Part shown: positions 24,356 through 32,145 of the stretch, in pieces
Position numbering within the stretch: position 1 is the stretch's first letter
Layout of the letters: the number at the start of each line of letters is the position of its first letter
Source: Deltaproteobacteria bacterium
GTDB lineage: Bacteria > Desulfobacterota > Binatia > DP-6
Assembly (NCBI GenBank): GCA_005879585.1
Contig: VBKG01000336.1
Location: 1-38,139 of the forward strand
DNA: 38,139 nucleotides
Direction of reading: 5' to 3'
Program-made: the position numbers and the translations under genes
Notes under the pieces: model-generated
The model's database searches: none
What the model saw: only the letters and a program-made list of their open reading frames with translations
What the model was told of the DNA's origin: nothing

Positions 24356-24994
24356 TCAGCGGGCGGGGTGGAGCTCGGCCAGGGTGGCCTGGGCTTCGGC
24401 CACCTTGTCGGCCCGGCCCTGCTCGCGCGCGATCTGCAGCGCGCGGCTGGCGAAGGCGACGGCCTCGTCCCGGTCGCCGCGCGAGTCGCACGTCTTGGCG
24501 AGCATCAACCGCGACTCGACCGCGTTCGGGTCCTTCTGCAGGACCCGCCGTAGCAACGTCTCACCCCTCTCCGCGTCGCCACCGAGCAGCCGCGGCAGGC
24601 GGATCAGCAGGATGCCCTTGGCCGCCATCGCCTCGGTGTATTCGGGGTTCAGCTCGAGCGTCCGGTCGATCTCGGCGTTCAGGCGGCGGAGCTGGAAGAC
24701 CGACGACAGCGTCTCCCCGTCGAGGCGCATGAGCTCGCCCATGTTGCAGAAGACGGCGAAGTGCGCCTCGGCGGACTGGCCGTCGAGCGTGACGGCCTCG
24801 TCGCCGAACGCCCGGCCACGCTCGAAGTGCGCCTGGCGCTCGTCCCGTAGGCTCGAGCGGCGTCCTGCCTCGCACTCCGTGAGCCCCCGCCGTGCGAGCT
24901 CGAGCGCCGTCGGTTCCGCCGCCCGCGCGCCGCGCGGAGCGAGTCCGAAGAGCAGCGCCGCGGCGCCGATCGCGATGGATCGAGGAGCAGGCAC
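24356..24994 (-). CDS. Exported TPR-repeat protein, 212 residues
   Basis: Starts at GTG 24994 with a signal peptide (RSIAIGAAALLFGLAPRGARA). About four helical TPR-like units follow: RRGLTECEAGRRSSL..., AEAHFAVFCNMGELMRLD, LELNPEYTEAMAAKGILLIRLP and KDPNAVESRLMLAKTCDSRG. It is probably periplasmic, acting as a protein-interaction scaffold. It is the first gene of the operon with glpD and the AGPS-like oxidase. No more specific function can be read. Confidence 0.8.
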   Translation of the reverse strand: MPAPRSIAIGAAALLFGLAPRGARAAEPTALELARRGLTECEAGRRSSLRDERQAHFERGRAFGDEAVTLDGQSAEAHFAVFCNMGELMRLDGETLSSVFQLRRLNAEIDRTLELNPEYTEAMAAKGILLIRLPRLLGGDAERGETLLRRVLQKDPNAVESRLMLAKTCDSRGDRDEAVAFASRALQIAREQGRADKVAEAQATLAELHPAR

Positions 24995-25034
24995 GCGAAA
25001 AAGGAATCATGCCGGACGATGTCCGGACTGTCAA
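24995..25034 (-). promoter_or_regulatory. Promoter of the TPR-glpD-AGPS operon with a palindrome in the spacer
   Basis: Reading leftward: TTGACA (25034-25029), a 17-bp spacer, CATGAT (25011-25006), then eleven bases to the GTG at 24994. The spacer is nearly all an inverted repeat, CCGGAC-ATC-GTCCGG, which would be an ideal operator position for a repressor. The gap after the -10 box leaves almost no leader. This is one of the best promoter matches in the window. Confidence 0.55.
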
Positions 25035-25037
25035 TTC

Positions 25038-25406
25038 TCAATAGCCTAGGCGTCGGATATGCGCATCGTCGAGGCCGAAAAAGTGGGCAATCTCGTGGAT
25101 GACCGTGGTCTGGACCTGGCGCCGGAGCTCGGCCGGCGTCCGGTACCGGCGGAGGAGAGGGCCGGCGAAGATCGTGATGTGGTCCGGCAGGTGTCCGGCG
25201 AAGTCGTGCGGCCGGCTGTGGAGGGGCACGCCCTGGTAGACGCCGTAGAGCGTGTGCCGCTGCGTGTCGAGCCCGAGGTCGCGCAGCAGGCCCGGCGCGG
25301 GCTCGTCCTCGATCACCACGGCGACGTTGTGCAGGTAGGGCGCGAACTCGGCGGGGATCCCGTCGAGGGCGTCGGCGACGAGACTCTCGAACTCCGCGCG
25401 CTCCAT
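25038..25406 (-). CDS. Metallopeptidase family protein (zincin-like, DUF1025 type)
   Basis: 122 residues from the ATG at 25406 (MERAEFESLVADALDGIP), the usual N-terminus of this family; longer starts at 25421 and 25445 exist. NVAVVIEDEP, LYGVYQGVPLHSR and PDHITIFAGPL precede the zinc motif VIHEIAHFFGLDDAHI near the C-terminus. The HExxH is complete. This is a minimal zincin of unknown substrate, predicted to be cytoplasmic. It lies 42 bp downstream of sthA on the same strand. Confidence 0.88.
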   Translation of the reverse strand: MERAEFESLVADALDGIPAEFAPYLHNVAVVIEDEPAPGLLRDLGLDTQRHTLYGVYQGVPLHSRPHDFAGHLPDHITIFAGPLLRRYRTPAELRRQVQTTVIHEIAHFFGLDDAHIRRLGY

Positions 25407-25448
25407 CGATCGCTCGACCATCCCGCCGCGGCGAAGCCCCGTCAAGCT

Positions 25449-26834
25449 TCAGAGGCGATTCAGGCCGTTCAGCGCGGCCACCTTGTAGGCCTCCGACAGC
25501 GTCGGGTAGTTGAAGACGTTGTCGACGAAGTAGTCGACGGGCCCGCCGAAGGCGAGGACCGCCTGGCCGATGTGCACGAGCTCCGCGGCCTTCTCGCCGA
25601 TGATGTGGACGCCACGGAGCCGGTGCGAGGCGCGCTCGAAGAGCAGCTTCAGCATGCCGGCGCGGTCGCCGACGATCTCGCCGCGCGCGATCTCGCGAAA
25701 GAACGCCTGTCCCACCTCGTACGGCACGCAGGCGCGCGTCAGCTGCTCTTCGGTCTCGCCCACCATCGAGATCTCGGGGATGGTGAAGATGCCGTAGGGG
25801 AGCCGCGTGCCCTCGCCGTTCACCGGCACGCCGAAGGCATGCGCCATGGCGAGGCGTCCCTGGTGCATCGACGTGGCGGCGAGGCTCGGGAAGCCGATCA
25901 CGTCGCCGACCGCATACACGTGCGGCACGGCGGTCTGGAAGTGGCCGTTCACCTCGAGCAGCCCCCGACGCCCCGCCCGGAGACCGGCGCTCTCGAGGGC
26001 GAGCCCGCCGGTGTTGCCCTCACGCCCCACGGCGTAGAGGAGCTTCTCGCCGACGACCGCTTTGCCGCTCCGGGTCTCTGCGACGATGCGGTCCGCCGTC
26101 TCGCACCGGACCTCCGCCACCGCCTCGCCGAGACGCAGCGTGATGCCCAGGTCGCGCATGCGCGCGACCAGCAGCTCGGCGATCTCCGCGTCGACGAAGT
26201 CGAGGACGCGGGGGCGCGCGTCGATCAACGTCACCTTGGTGCCGAGCATCGCGAACATGCACGCATACTCGCAGCCGATCACGCCCGCGCCGACGATGGT
26301 GAGCGTACGCGGGACGCGGTCGAGGCGCAGGATCGAGTCGCTGTCGTAGATGCGCTTGTCGTCGAACGGGATCGACGGGTCGCGCGCCGGCCGCGAGCCG
26401 GTGGCGATGACGATGAAGCGGGCGCCGAGCTCGCGCCGTCCACCCTCGCCGTCGAGCACCTCGATCCGGTTCGGGTCGAGAAAGCGCGCCGTGCCGAAGA
26501 CGGCCGTGACGGCGTTGCGATCGAGCTTGTGCTCGAGCACCTCGAGCTGTCCCGCGATGACGGCTTCCTTGCGCCGCATGAGGTCGTCGACGGTGACGTC
26601 CTTCCGGAATGTCGTCTGGATCCCGTACAGCGACCGCTGTTTGACGCCGGCGACGTAGAGGATCGTCTCGCGGAGCGTCTTGCTCGGGATGGTGGCCGTG
26701 TGGAGGCAGTTCCCGCCGAGCGCGCCCGGCCGGTCGACCACCGCGACGCGCTGGCGGACCTTCGCCGCTTGCATGGCGGCCTTCTCGCCGGCCGGCCCCG
26801 AACCGATCACCACGACGTCGAAATCGGAGGACAT
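25449..26834 (-). CDS. sthA: Soluble pyridine nucleotide transhydrogenase
   Basis: 461 residues from the ATG at 26834. It has the FAD-binding Rossmann motif GSGPAGEKAA near 11-20, then GGNCLHTATIPSKTLRE (about 40-56), where the paired redox cysteines of lipoamide dehydrogenases are replaced by a single cysteine. This is the SthA signature. The NAD(P)-binding motif TIVGAGVIGCEYACMFA and HVYAVGDVIGFPSLA follow, and FNYPTLSEAYKVAALNGLNRL closes the chain. It interconverts NADPH and NADH in the cytoplasm. The 183-bp gap upstream separates it divergently from the GAF protein. Length is normal. Confidence 0.93.
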   Translation of the reverse strand: MSSDFDVVVIGSGPAGEKAAMQAAKVRQRVAVVDRPGALGGNCLHTATIPSKTLRETILYVAGVKQRSLYGIQTTFRKDVTVDDLMRRKEAVIAGQLEVLEHKLDRNAVTAVFGTARFLDPNRIEVLDGEGGRRELGARFIVIATGSRPARDPSIPFDDKRIYDSDSILRLDRVPRTLTIVGAGVIGCEYACMFAMLGTKVTLIDARPRVLDFVDAEIAELLVARMRDLGITLRLGEAVAEVRCETADRIVAETRSGKAVVGEKLLYAVGREGNTGGLALESAGLRAGRRGLLEVNGHFQTAVPHVYAVGDVIGFPSLAATSMHQGRLAMAHAFGVPVNGEGTRLPYGIFTIPEISMVGETEEQLTRACVPYEVGQAFFREIARGEIVGDRAGMLKLLFERASHRLRGVHIIGEKAAELVHIGQAVLAFGGPVDYFVDNVFNYPTLSEAYKVAALNGLNRL

Positions 26835-26978
26835 GGATCCCGGGGAGTATCGGCCACGAGCGCGGCGCGCTTGAGGCGCGCGACGAGCCGGGGTGACACG
26901 CGGTTGCCGCCGGCGTCAATTTCTGGACGGTCGACCCGCGGCGCTGCCGCGACGGGCCACGGCACGCGGGCCGGCGGG

Positions 26979-26994
26979 CGGCACACCGGTTGCA
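26979..26994 (+). promoter_or_regulatory. Sigma-54-type promoter of the GAF/coiled-coil/receiver gene
   Basis: CGGCAC (26979-26984), five bases, TTGCA (26990-26994), with GG and GC exactly ten bases apart. Transcription would begin near 27005, giving a short leader that contains GAGGT seven bases before the ATG at 27018. It differs from the consensus only at the first base. The TTGCA half and the CCGG before it are the same as in the promoter at 15496-15511. Confidence 0.5.
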
Positions 26995-27017
26995 CCCCGG
27001 CTCCCGAGGTCCAGACC

Positions 27018-29687
27018 ATGCCGATGTTCCGCAAGCGTCGAGCGCGGCCGGGCGCTGTGACCGCCGAGACGCCGAGGGCCGTCCGCGCGCGGCCCCCGGG
27101 CCTCGCGGAGCGTCTGGCGCAGATCGCGGCCGAGGCGGCGCCGGAGGAGGCGCTCGAGCCGGCGCTGCGCGCGCTGCTCGAGGAGAGCGGTGCGCACGCC
27201 GGCGCGCTCTGTCTCTACGACCCCCGGCAGAACGTCCTCCGCCTGGCAGCGGAGATCGGCCTCTCGGACGAAGGATGTCGGCGGCTCCGAACGGTCCGCC
27301 GCGGCGACCCCGCGGCGTGGGACATGCCGCTCCACGGGCTCATGAACGGCCGCGCGTATCTGATCGAGAGCGCCGCGCGCAATCGATACGTGCCGCGGCT
27401 GGTGGAAGCGGCGGCGTCGGTGCGCACGATCGCCTGCGTGCCGCTGAACGCCGGGCCGGCACCGGTCGGCAGCCTGATCCTCGTTGCGACCGCGCCGCGC
27501 TCGTTTGGAGAGCGCGACGTCCGTGCGCTGGAGCCCGTGCTCGGCGATCTGGCCGCGATGATCGAGTCGACGCGCCGGCACCGGCGCCGCACCGAGATGG
27601 CGGAAGCCGCTGCCGTCGTCCCGACCGCCGGCATGGCCGCGGCTCGCGACCAGCTCCTGGCCGACCACGAGCGGCTCGCAGCCGAGATCGCGGCGCGGAC
27701 GGCCGAGGTCGAGCGCCTCGGAAGCGCCCTCGATGCGGCGGCCGCCGACCGCGCCCGGCTCGCGGCGGACCTCACCGGGGTGCGGCGCATGGCCGAGCAG
27801 GTGACGCCGCTCACGGCCGCGCTCGCCGAGGCAGAGCGTGCGCGGGCGCGGCTCGCCGAGGCGCTCGGCAGCGCGGCGACCGAGCGCAGCGAGCAGGCGC
27901 GCGGGCTCGCCGCGATCGAGGCCGGCGCGGCCGAGGCGCGCCAGCTCGCGGACGCGGCGCGCGCCGAGCTCGCGTCGGCCCGCCAGACGGGGGCGGAGGC
28001 GGCGGCGGCCGCCGCCGCGCGCCACACCGAGCAGCAACGGCAGGTCGAGGCGTTGGCGGCACGGCTGGCCGACGCGGAGGAGGCGGCGGCGCGACGGGTC
28101 GCGGCGGCGCGTGAGCGCGAGCGGACGCACGAGCAGGCCGCGGAGGAGCTCCGCACGACGCTCGCGCAGGAGCGCCGCCTGCGCGAGGAGCGGGAGGCGG
28201 CTGCACGCGGCGCGAGCGCCGGGCAGACGGTGGCCGCGGACGACGCCGCGCGTGCGCTTGCCGCGGCCACCAGCGACGCCGCGGCGGTGCGCGCCGAGCT
28301 CGCGGGAAGCGCGCACGTCATCGAAGCGCTCGAGGACGAAGCGGCGCGCGCGCAGGCGGAGATCCTGAAGCTCGAAGCCGCGCTCACGACTGCCACCGAC
28401 GAGCGCGCACGGTTCGAGGATGCGCTCGGGGAGACGGCCGCCCGGCTCGACGAGGCGCGGCAGCGCCACGACCGGCTCGACGGCGAGGTCGGCCGCCTGC
28501 GCCGCGAGCTCACCAACACGACCGCCGCCGGTCGCGAGCGGCACGCCGACGCGGCCCGCGTGGCCGCGCAGCTCGAGGGCCTCGCGGCCGAGCGCGACCG
28601 GTTTCGCGAGTCCGTCGCCGCGCTCGAGGCCGAGCGCGACCGTCTGGCGGCCGAGGCGACGGCGCGCGCCGGCCTCGACGAGGCGCTGGGGCGCGAGCGC
28701 GCCGAGCGGTCGCGTCTCGCCGCGGCGCTCGCCGAGGCCGAGGGCACGCGCGCTGCGCTCGAGGCAGCCCACGCGCGGCAGGCGGCCGACGCCGCAGCCC
28801 GCGTCGCGACGCTCGAGCGCGAGATCGAGCGCCTCGCGGAGGCGCGGACCACCGGGGACACGCCAGTCGCCGAGCCGGCGCATGATGCCAGCGCGCCCCC
28901 GATGCGGGTCGTCACGGTGGGCTCCAGCCGGGCGCGGGCCGGGACCGGCGAGCTGCGCATCGTCGTGCTCGATGCGGACGCCGCATGGGAGTCGGCCGGC
29001 AAAGGAGGCGAGGACATCGTCGTCCTCGCGCCCGGCGAGAACCTGGCGGCGCGCGTAACCGAGATCGCGCCGTCCCGCGTGGTGGCGAATCTCGCGGCTC
29101 CGGGCGCGCTGACCGCCCTCTACGGCTTGCGGGCCAGTGGCTGCACCGCGAGCTTCTGGGGTTGCGTCGTGAGGGGCGGCGAAGAGCGCGGTCTTGCGCT
29201 CGGCACGATCGAGGCGTCGCGGTGTCCGCTCGATCCCGACGCGATCATCGCGTCGCTGGGCACGCACGTCGGGCGCGGGACACGCGTTCTCACCGCCGGC
29301 ACCGACGTGGACGCGCTCATGAGCCTTCGCCAGGCGCTCGCACGACTGGGCGCCGCCGTGTCGATGGCGTGGGACGGCAAGCAGGCGGCGGACCTCCTCA
29401 CCGTCGTCCAGCCCGAGGTAGTGGTCGTCGACCTCGGGCTCACGCGTCGCGACGGCTACCTCATCACGACGAAGCTCGGCGAGCTCGAGACGATCCCCCA
29501 CGCGGTGCTCGTCGAATGTGCCGGTGACACGGCGGAATCGTTCGCGGCGATGCTCGCCAACCCGGGGACGGTGGCACGCACGAAGCCGCTCGACCGTTTG
29601 CTGACGGATATCCTGATGCGCGAAGAGCCCGAGCCGGCGCACCAGCGGCGCCCGAAGATGCGCGCCGTCGGCCTGACCCGGAAGTAG
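27018..29687 (+). CDS. GAF domain - long coiled coil - receiver-like signalling protein
   Basis: 889 residues from the ATG at 27018 with GAGGT upstream. Residues about 30-190 form a GAF domain (LRALLEESGAHAGALCLYDPRQN, ACVPLNAGPAPVGSLILVA). From about 205 to 625 there is a continuous, alanine- and glutamate-rich coiled coil. The C-terminal 130 residues contain a receiver fold: TRVLTAGTDVDALMSLRQALARLG and VVVVDLGLTRRDGYLI with a candidate phospho-acceptor D805. Between lies a domain (about 640-755) I do not recognise. No membrane segment is present. It converges on the hybrid kinase gene four bases away and may be its signalling partner. The coiled coil suggests a structural or polar-localised role, by analogy only. 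Confidence 0.8.
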   Translation: MPMFRKRRARPGAVTAETPRAVRARPPGLAERLAQIAAEAAPEEALEPALRALLEESGAHAGALCLYDPRQNVLRLAAEIGLSDEGCRRLRTVRRGDPAAWDMPLHGLMNGRAYLIESAARNRYVPRLVEAAASVRTIACVPLNAGPAPVGSLILVATAPRSFGERDVRALEPVLGDLAAMIESTRRHRRRTEMAEAAAVVPTAGMAAARDQLLADHERLAAEIAARTAEVERLGSALDAAAADRARLAADLTGVRRMAEQVTPLTAALAEAERARARLAEALGSAATERSEQARGLAAIEAGAAEARQLADAARAELASARQTGAEAAAAAAARHTEQQRQVEALAARLADAEEAAARRVAAARERERTHEQAAEELRTTLAQERRLREEREAAARGASAGQTVAADDAARALAAATSDAAAVRAELAGSAHVIEALEDEAARAQAEILKLEAALTTATDERARFEDALGETAARLDEARQRHDRLDGEVGRLRRELTNTTAAGRERHADAARVAAQLEGLAAERDRFRESVAALEAERDRLAAEATARAGLDEALGRERAERSRLAAALAEAEGTRAALEAAHARQAADAAARVATLEREIERLAEARTTGDTPVAEPAHDASAPPMRVVTVGSSRARAGTGELRIVVLDADAAWESAGKGGEDIVVLAPGENLAARVTEIAPSRVVANLAAPGALTALYGLRASGCTASFWGCVVRGGEERGLALGTIEASRCPLDPDAIIASLGTHVGRGTRVLTAGTDVDALMSLRQALARLGAAVSMAWDGKQAADLLTVVQPEVVVVDLGLTRRDGYLITTKLGELETIPHAVLVECAGDTAESFAAMLANPGTVARTKPLDRLLTDILMREEPEPAHQRRPKMRAVGLTRK

Positions 29688-29691
29688 CTCC

Positions 29692-31173
29692 TCAGCTCGC
29701 CGCCGCCGGCGCGTGAATCGCGGCGATCAGTGCCTCGGGGTCGATCGGCTTCTCGAACACCAGGTCGGCGCCGCGCGCCTGCGCCTCGCCCGCGCTCAGC
29801 TGCGCGCCCCAGCCCGAGACCAGGACGACGAGCGTGTCCGGCGATTGGTCCTTGACGGCGCGTGTGATGTCCCACCCGGGCCGATCGGGCAGCCCGACGT
29901 CGGTCACGACGAGTGCGAACCGCTCGGTCGCGAGCGCCGCGAGCGCCTCGCTCACCGTACTCGCACGCGCGACGTCGTAGCCCTCCTGCGCGAGCAGATC
30001 GGCCGTCGCCTCGCGCACCGTGAGGTGGTCGTCGACGACGAGCGCGCGACCGAGCGCACGCCCGGCGCGGTCGCCGCGGGCGCGCCACGCGAGCACGGGC
30101 GGCTCGGCCGTGGGAAGGGAGAGGCAGACGGCGGTGCCGCGGCCGGGCTCCGACTCGATGAAGACGGAGCCGCCGTGGGTGCGGACGATGCCGTACACGG
30201 TGCTGAGCCCGAGGCCGGAGCTCGCCGGGTGCGTGGTGAAGAACGGGTCGAACGCCCGGTGGCACTCCTCGGGGGTCATGCCGCGGCCGGTGTCGCGGAT
30301 CGCGACGCGCACCTCGCCGCCGCTCTCGACGGCCGACACCTCGATCGCGCCGCCCTCCGGCATGGCCTCGAGTGCGTTCAGGAGGACGTTCAGGAAGGCC
30401 TCGCTCAGCTTGCTGCGGTTGCCGGCGACCTCCGGCAACGGGTCGATCGACACCTGCAGCCGAACGGGGCGCCCTTCGTGCAGGATGCGCGACTCGAGCA
30501 GCTGGACGACGTCGCGCAGGACCGGGGCGATGTCGAGGCGCTCCATGCGCCCACCGTCGTCGCGCGCGAACGTGACGAGCCGGCGTGTGTAGCCGTGACC
30601 CGTGTCGACCGCCTGCTTGATGGCCCCGAGCGACCGACCGACGGCCTCGGGAAGGCCGGGTTGGCGGCGCAGCGCCGCGACGTGCAGGCCGATCGCTTGG
30701 AGGATGTTGCCGAACTCGTGTGCCACCTCGCCGGCAAGCTCACCGAGCGCCGTCAGGTGCTGCGTCTGGCTGAGGCCGGTGGACGCGTCGCCGACCGTCC
30801 GGTCCCGCTCGTCGGGCGGCCGCGCCTGCTCGGGCGACTCCCAGGTCTCGTGCGAGGCGACGACGAGGAGGCAGCCCGCGGCACCGCTGCCCAGCGCCAA
30901 CGCGCGGACGGCTGACGGCCGCGCCTCCCTGGCGCTCCGGAGCGTCGCGGCAACCGGTCCGGCCGCGCCATTCCCTGCCGCCGCTTCGAGCAGTGGACCG
31001 AGGACGTGACCGTCCGCGATCAGGTCCCTCAGCGGACGGCCCGTCATGTCGCGCCGCGCCATGCCGAGCGCGCCTTCTGCGGCATCGCTGCACGAGATGA
31101 CCCGCATCTCCGCGTCGACGACCCACGCGGGATCGCGGAACGGCAGGGAAGCGTCGGATGGCGAAAGCGTCAT
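29692..31173 (-). CDS. Hybrid sensor histidine kinase (PAS-HisKA-HATPase-REC)
   Basis: 493 residues from the ATG at 31173 (GTG 31176 is an alternative). Order: PAS-like domain (about 10-110), a HisKA dimerisation helix with GELAGEVAHEFGNIL (phospho-acceptor H152), then NRSKLSEAFLNVLLNALEAMP and DTGRGMTPEE...SSGLGLSTVYGIVRTHGG as N, G1 and G2 boxes of the ATPase, and a C-terminal receiver (ALVVDDHLTVRE, VVTDVGLPDRPGWD with D425). It has no membrane segment, so it is probably a soluble sensor. It is convergent with the GAF/receiver protein and divergent from the ferritin-like genes. The output is not encoded adjacent to it. Confidence 0.92.
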   Translation of the reverse strand: MTLSPSDASLPFRDPAWVVDAEMRVISCSDAAEGALGMARRDMTGRPLRDLIADGHVLGPLLEAAAGNGAAGPVAATLRSAREARPSAVRALALGSGAAGCLLVVASHETWESPEQARPPDERDRTVGDASTGLSQTQHLTALGELAGEVAHEFGNILQAIGLHVAALRRQPGLPEAVGRSLGAIKQAVDTGHGYTRRLVTFARDDGGRMERLDIAPVLRDVVQLLESRILHEGRPVRLQVSIDPLPEVAGNRSKLSEAFLNVLLNALEAMPEGGAIEVSAVESGGEVRVAIRDTGRGMTPEECHRAFDPFFTTHPASSGLGLSTVYGIVRTHGGSVFIESEPGRGTAVCLSLPTAEPPVLAWRARGDRAGRALGRALVVDDHLTVREATADLLAQEGYDVARASTVSEALAALATERFALVVTDVGLPDRPGWDITRAVKDQSPDTLVVLVSGWGAQLSAGEAQARGADLVFEKPIDPEALIAAIHAPAAAS

Positions 31174-31294
31174 CACGTCACCAAGTGGGCCTATATCACG
31201 TCTTTACGCCATGCCTTCTCAGTAGGTCAATCCCTTTGACAAGGGTAAAACAGCGATTTGACAGATTCGCGTACGACCCGTAGGGTGCGACCGG
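31174..31294. promoter_or_regulatory. AT-richer divergent promoter region with two TTTGACA boxes and a CCCTT-TGAC-AAGGG palindrome
   Basis: For the rightward gene, TTGACA (31258-31263), 17 bp, TAGGGT (31281-31286) end eight bases before the ATG at 31295. A second TTGACA (31236-31241) lies inside the inverted repeat CCCTT-TGAC-AAGGG (31232-31245), a likely operator. For the leftward kinase, TTGACC with a TAAAGA box 18 bp on is possible. The region is visibly lower in GC than its surroundings. Confidence 0.5.
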
Positions 31295-31682
31295 ATGCTG
31301 CGTCACGAGGCCGATGATCAGGCTGCCGAGATCATCGGTCTGCTCGACGAGTTCCAGGCGGCGGAACGGGCGGGGGCGGAGGCGGTGGATCACTGGGTGA
31401 CCGTCTGTCGCGACGCGCGGCTGCGCGGTGGACTCAAGGTGATCCGCACGCGCGACCGCGGCCACGCAGCTCGGGTCCGACGACGTGTCGGACCGCACCA
31501 AGCTCGTCGCCTTGCTCGACCGCTTCCCCGGTGAGCTCGAGGATCCGTTGGCCGAGGTGGTCCGACGCATCGACCACGACGACGAGACCCGGTCGCTGCT
31601 CGCGACGATCGCCGACGACGAGCGCGCGGGCGTCGCGTGGCTCCGCCGCATGCGCGAGACGCTGGAGCAAGAGCGCGAGTGA
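31295..31682 (+). pseudogene. Decayed first copy of a tandem ferritin-like gene pair (frameshift with internal deletion)
   Basis: From the ATG at 31295, frame 1 gives IGLLDEFQAAERAGAEAVDHWVTVC and LRGGLKVIRTRDRGHAA. It then runs into nonsense, while a second frame resumes with LGSDDVSDRTKLVALLDRF and ends ERAGVAWLRRMRETLEQ at 31682. Both parts match the intact downstream copy (31679-32140) in order, but about 29 residues present there, between GHAA and FGS, are missing and the frame changes at about 31466-31472. The deletion would be around 87 nt plus or minus one. It still has a good promoter. The break could also be an assembly or sequencing error, or the two parts might be translated separately. 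Confidence 0.7.
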
Positions 31683-32140
31683 TCGGCGCGCCCGGCTCGC
31701 GGCTCGTGTTGCGTTTCCTCGACTCGCTGCGCGCCGCCGAAGCCGCGGGCGCCGCGGTGGTCGATGCCTGGGTGGCCGTCTGTCCGTTGCCAAGCTTGCG
31801 CGGCGGCCTCCGCACCATCGCCGAGCGCGAGGCGGGCCACGCGGCACTGCTCGAGGAGCGCCTCCGCGAGCTCGGCGGCACCTGCGACGCGGTCGTGCCG
31901 GACGCGATGCGCGGCGCCGCCGTCGGGCGCTTCGGGTCGCCCGCGGTGGCGGACGAGGAGAAGCTCGCGCTCGTTCTCGCGCGCTATCCGGAGGAAACCA
32001 CCGTGCGACGGCCGATCGTCCACGTGCTCGACCAGCTGGACCCCGACCTCGAGACCCGCGAGCTGCTGCGCCTCGTGGCCGAGGGCGAGGGGGCAACGGT
32101 CGCGTGGCTGCGCGCCTACCACGCCTCCCTCGGCGGCTGA
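31679..32140 (+). CDS. Ferritin-like helical protein (intact second copy)
   Basis: 153 residues from GTG 31679, which overlaps the TGA of the broken copy as GTGA. It is mainly helical: RFLDSLRAAEAAGAAVVDAWVAV, RTIAEREAGHAALLEERLRELG (ExxH-type motif), EEKLALVLARYPEE and ELLRLVAEGEGATVAWLRAYHAS. The pattern resembles small ferritin-like or rubrerythrin-related proteins with metal-binding Glu and His, but I cannot name a family securely, and not all the usual ligands are evident. It was probably duplicated in tandem with the upstream remnant. It is convergent with the alpha/beta hydrolase gene, five bases away. Confidence 0.7.
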   Translation: MIGAPGSRLVLRFLDSLRAAEAAGAAVVDAWVAVCPLPSLRGGLRTIAEREAGHAALLEERLRELGGTCDAVVPDAMRGAAVGRFGSPAVADEEKLALVLARYPEETTVRRPIVHVLDQLDPDLETRELLRLVAEGEGATVAWLRAYHASLGG

Positions 32141-32145
32141 GGACC

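Noticed and set aside
26916-29642. Very long reading frames opposite the coiled-coil gene (about 900 codons), and similar ones at 10826-13036, 13378-15636, 16803-18440
   Set aside because: They are antisense to genes with strong family motifs, show only Arg/Ala/Pro/Gly-rich composition typical of GC-rich shadow frames, and contain no recognisable domain.
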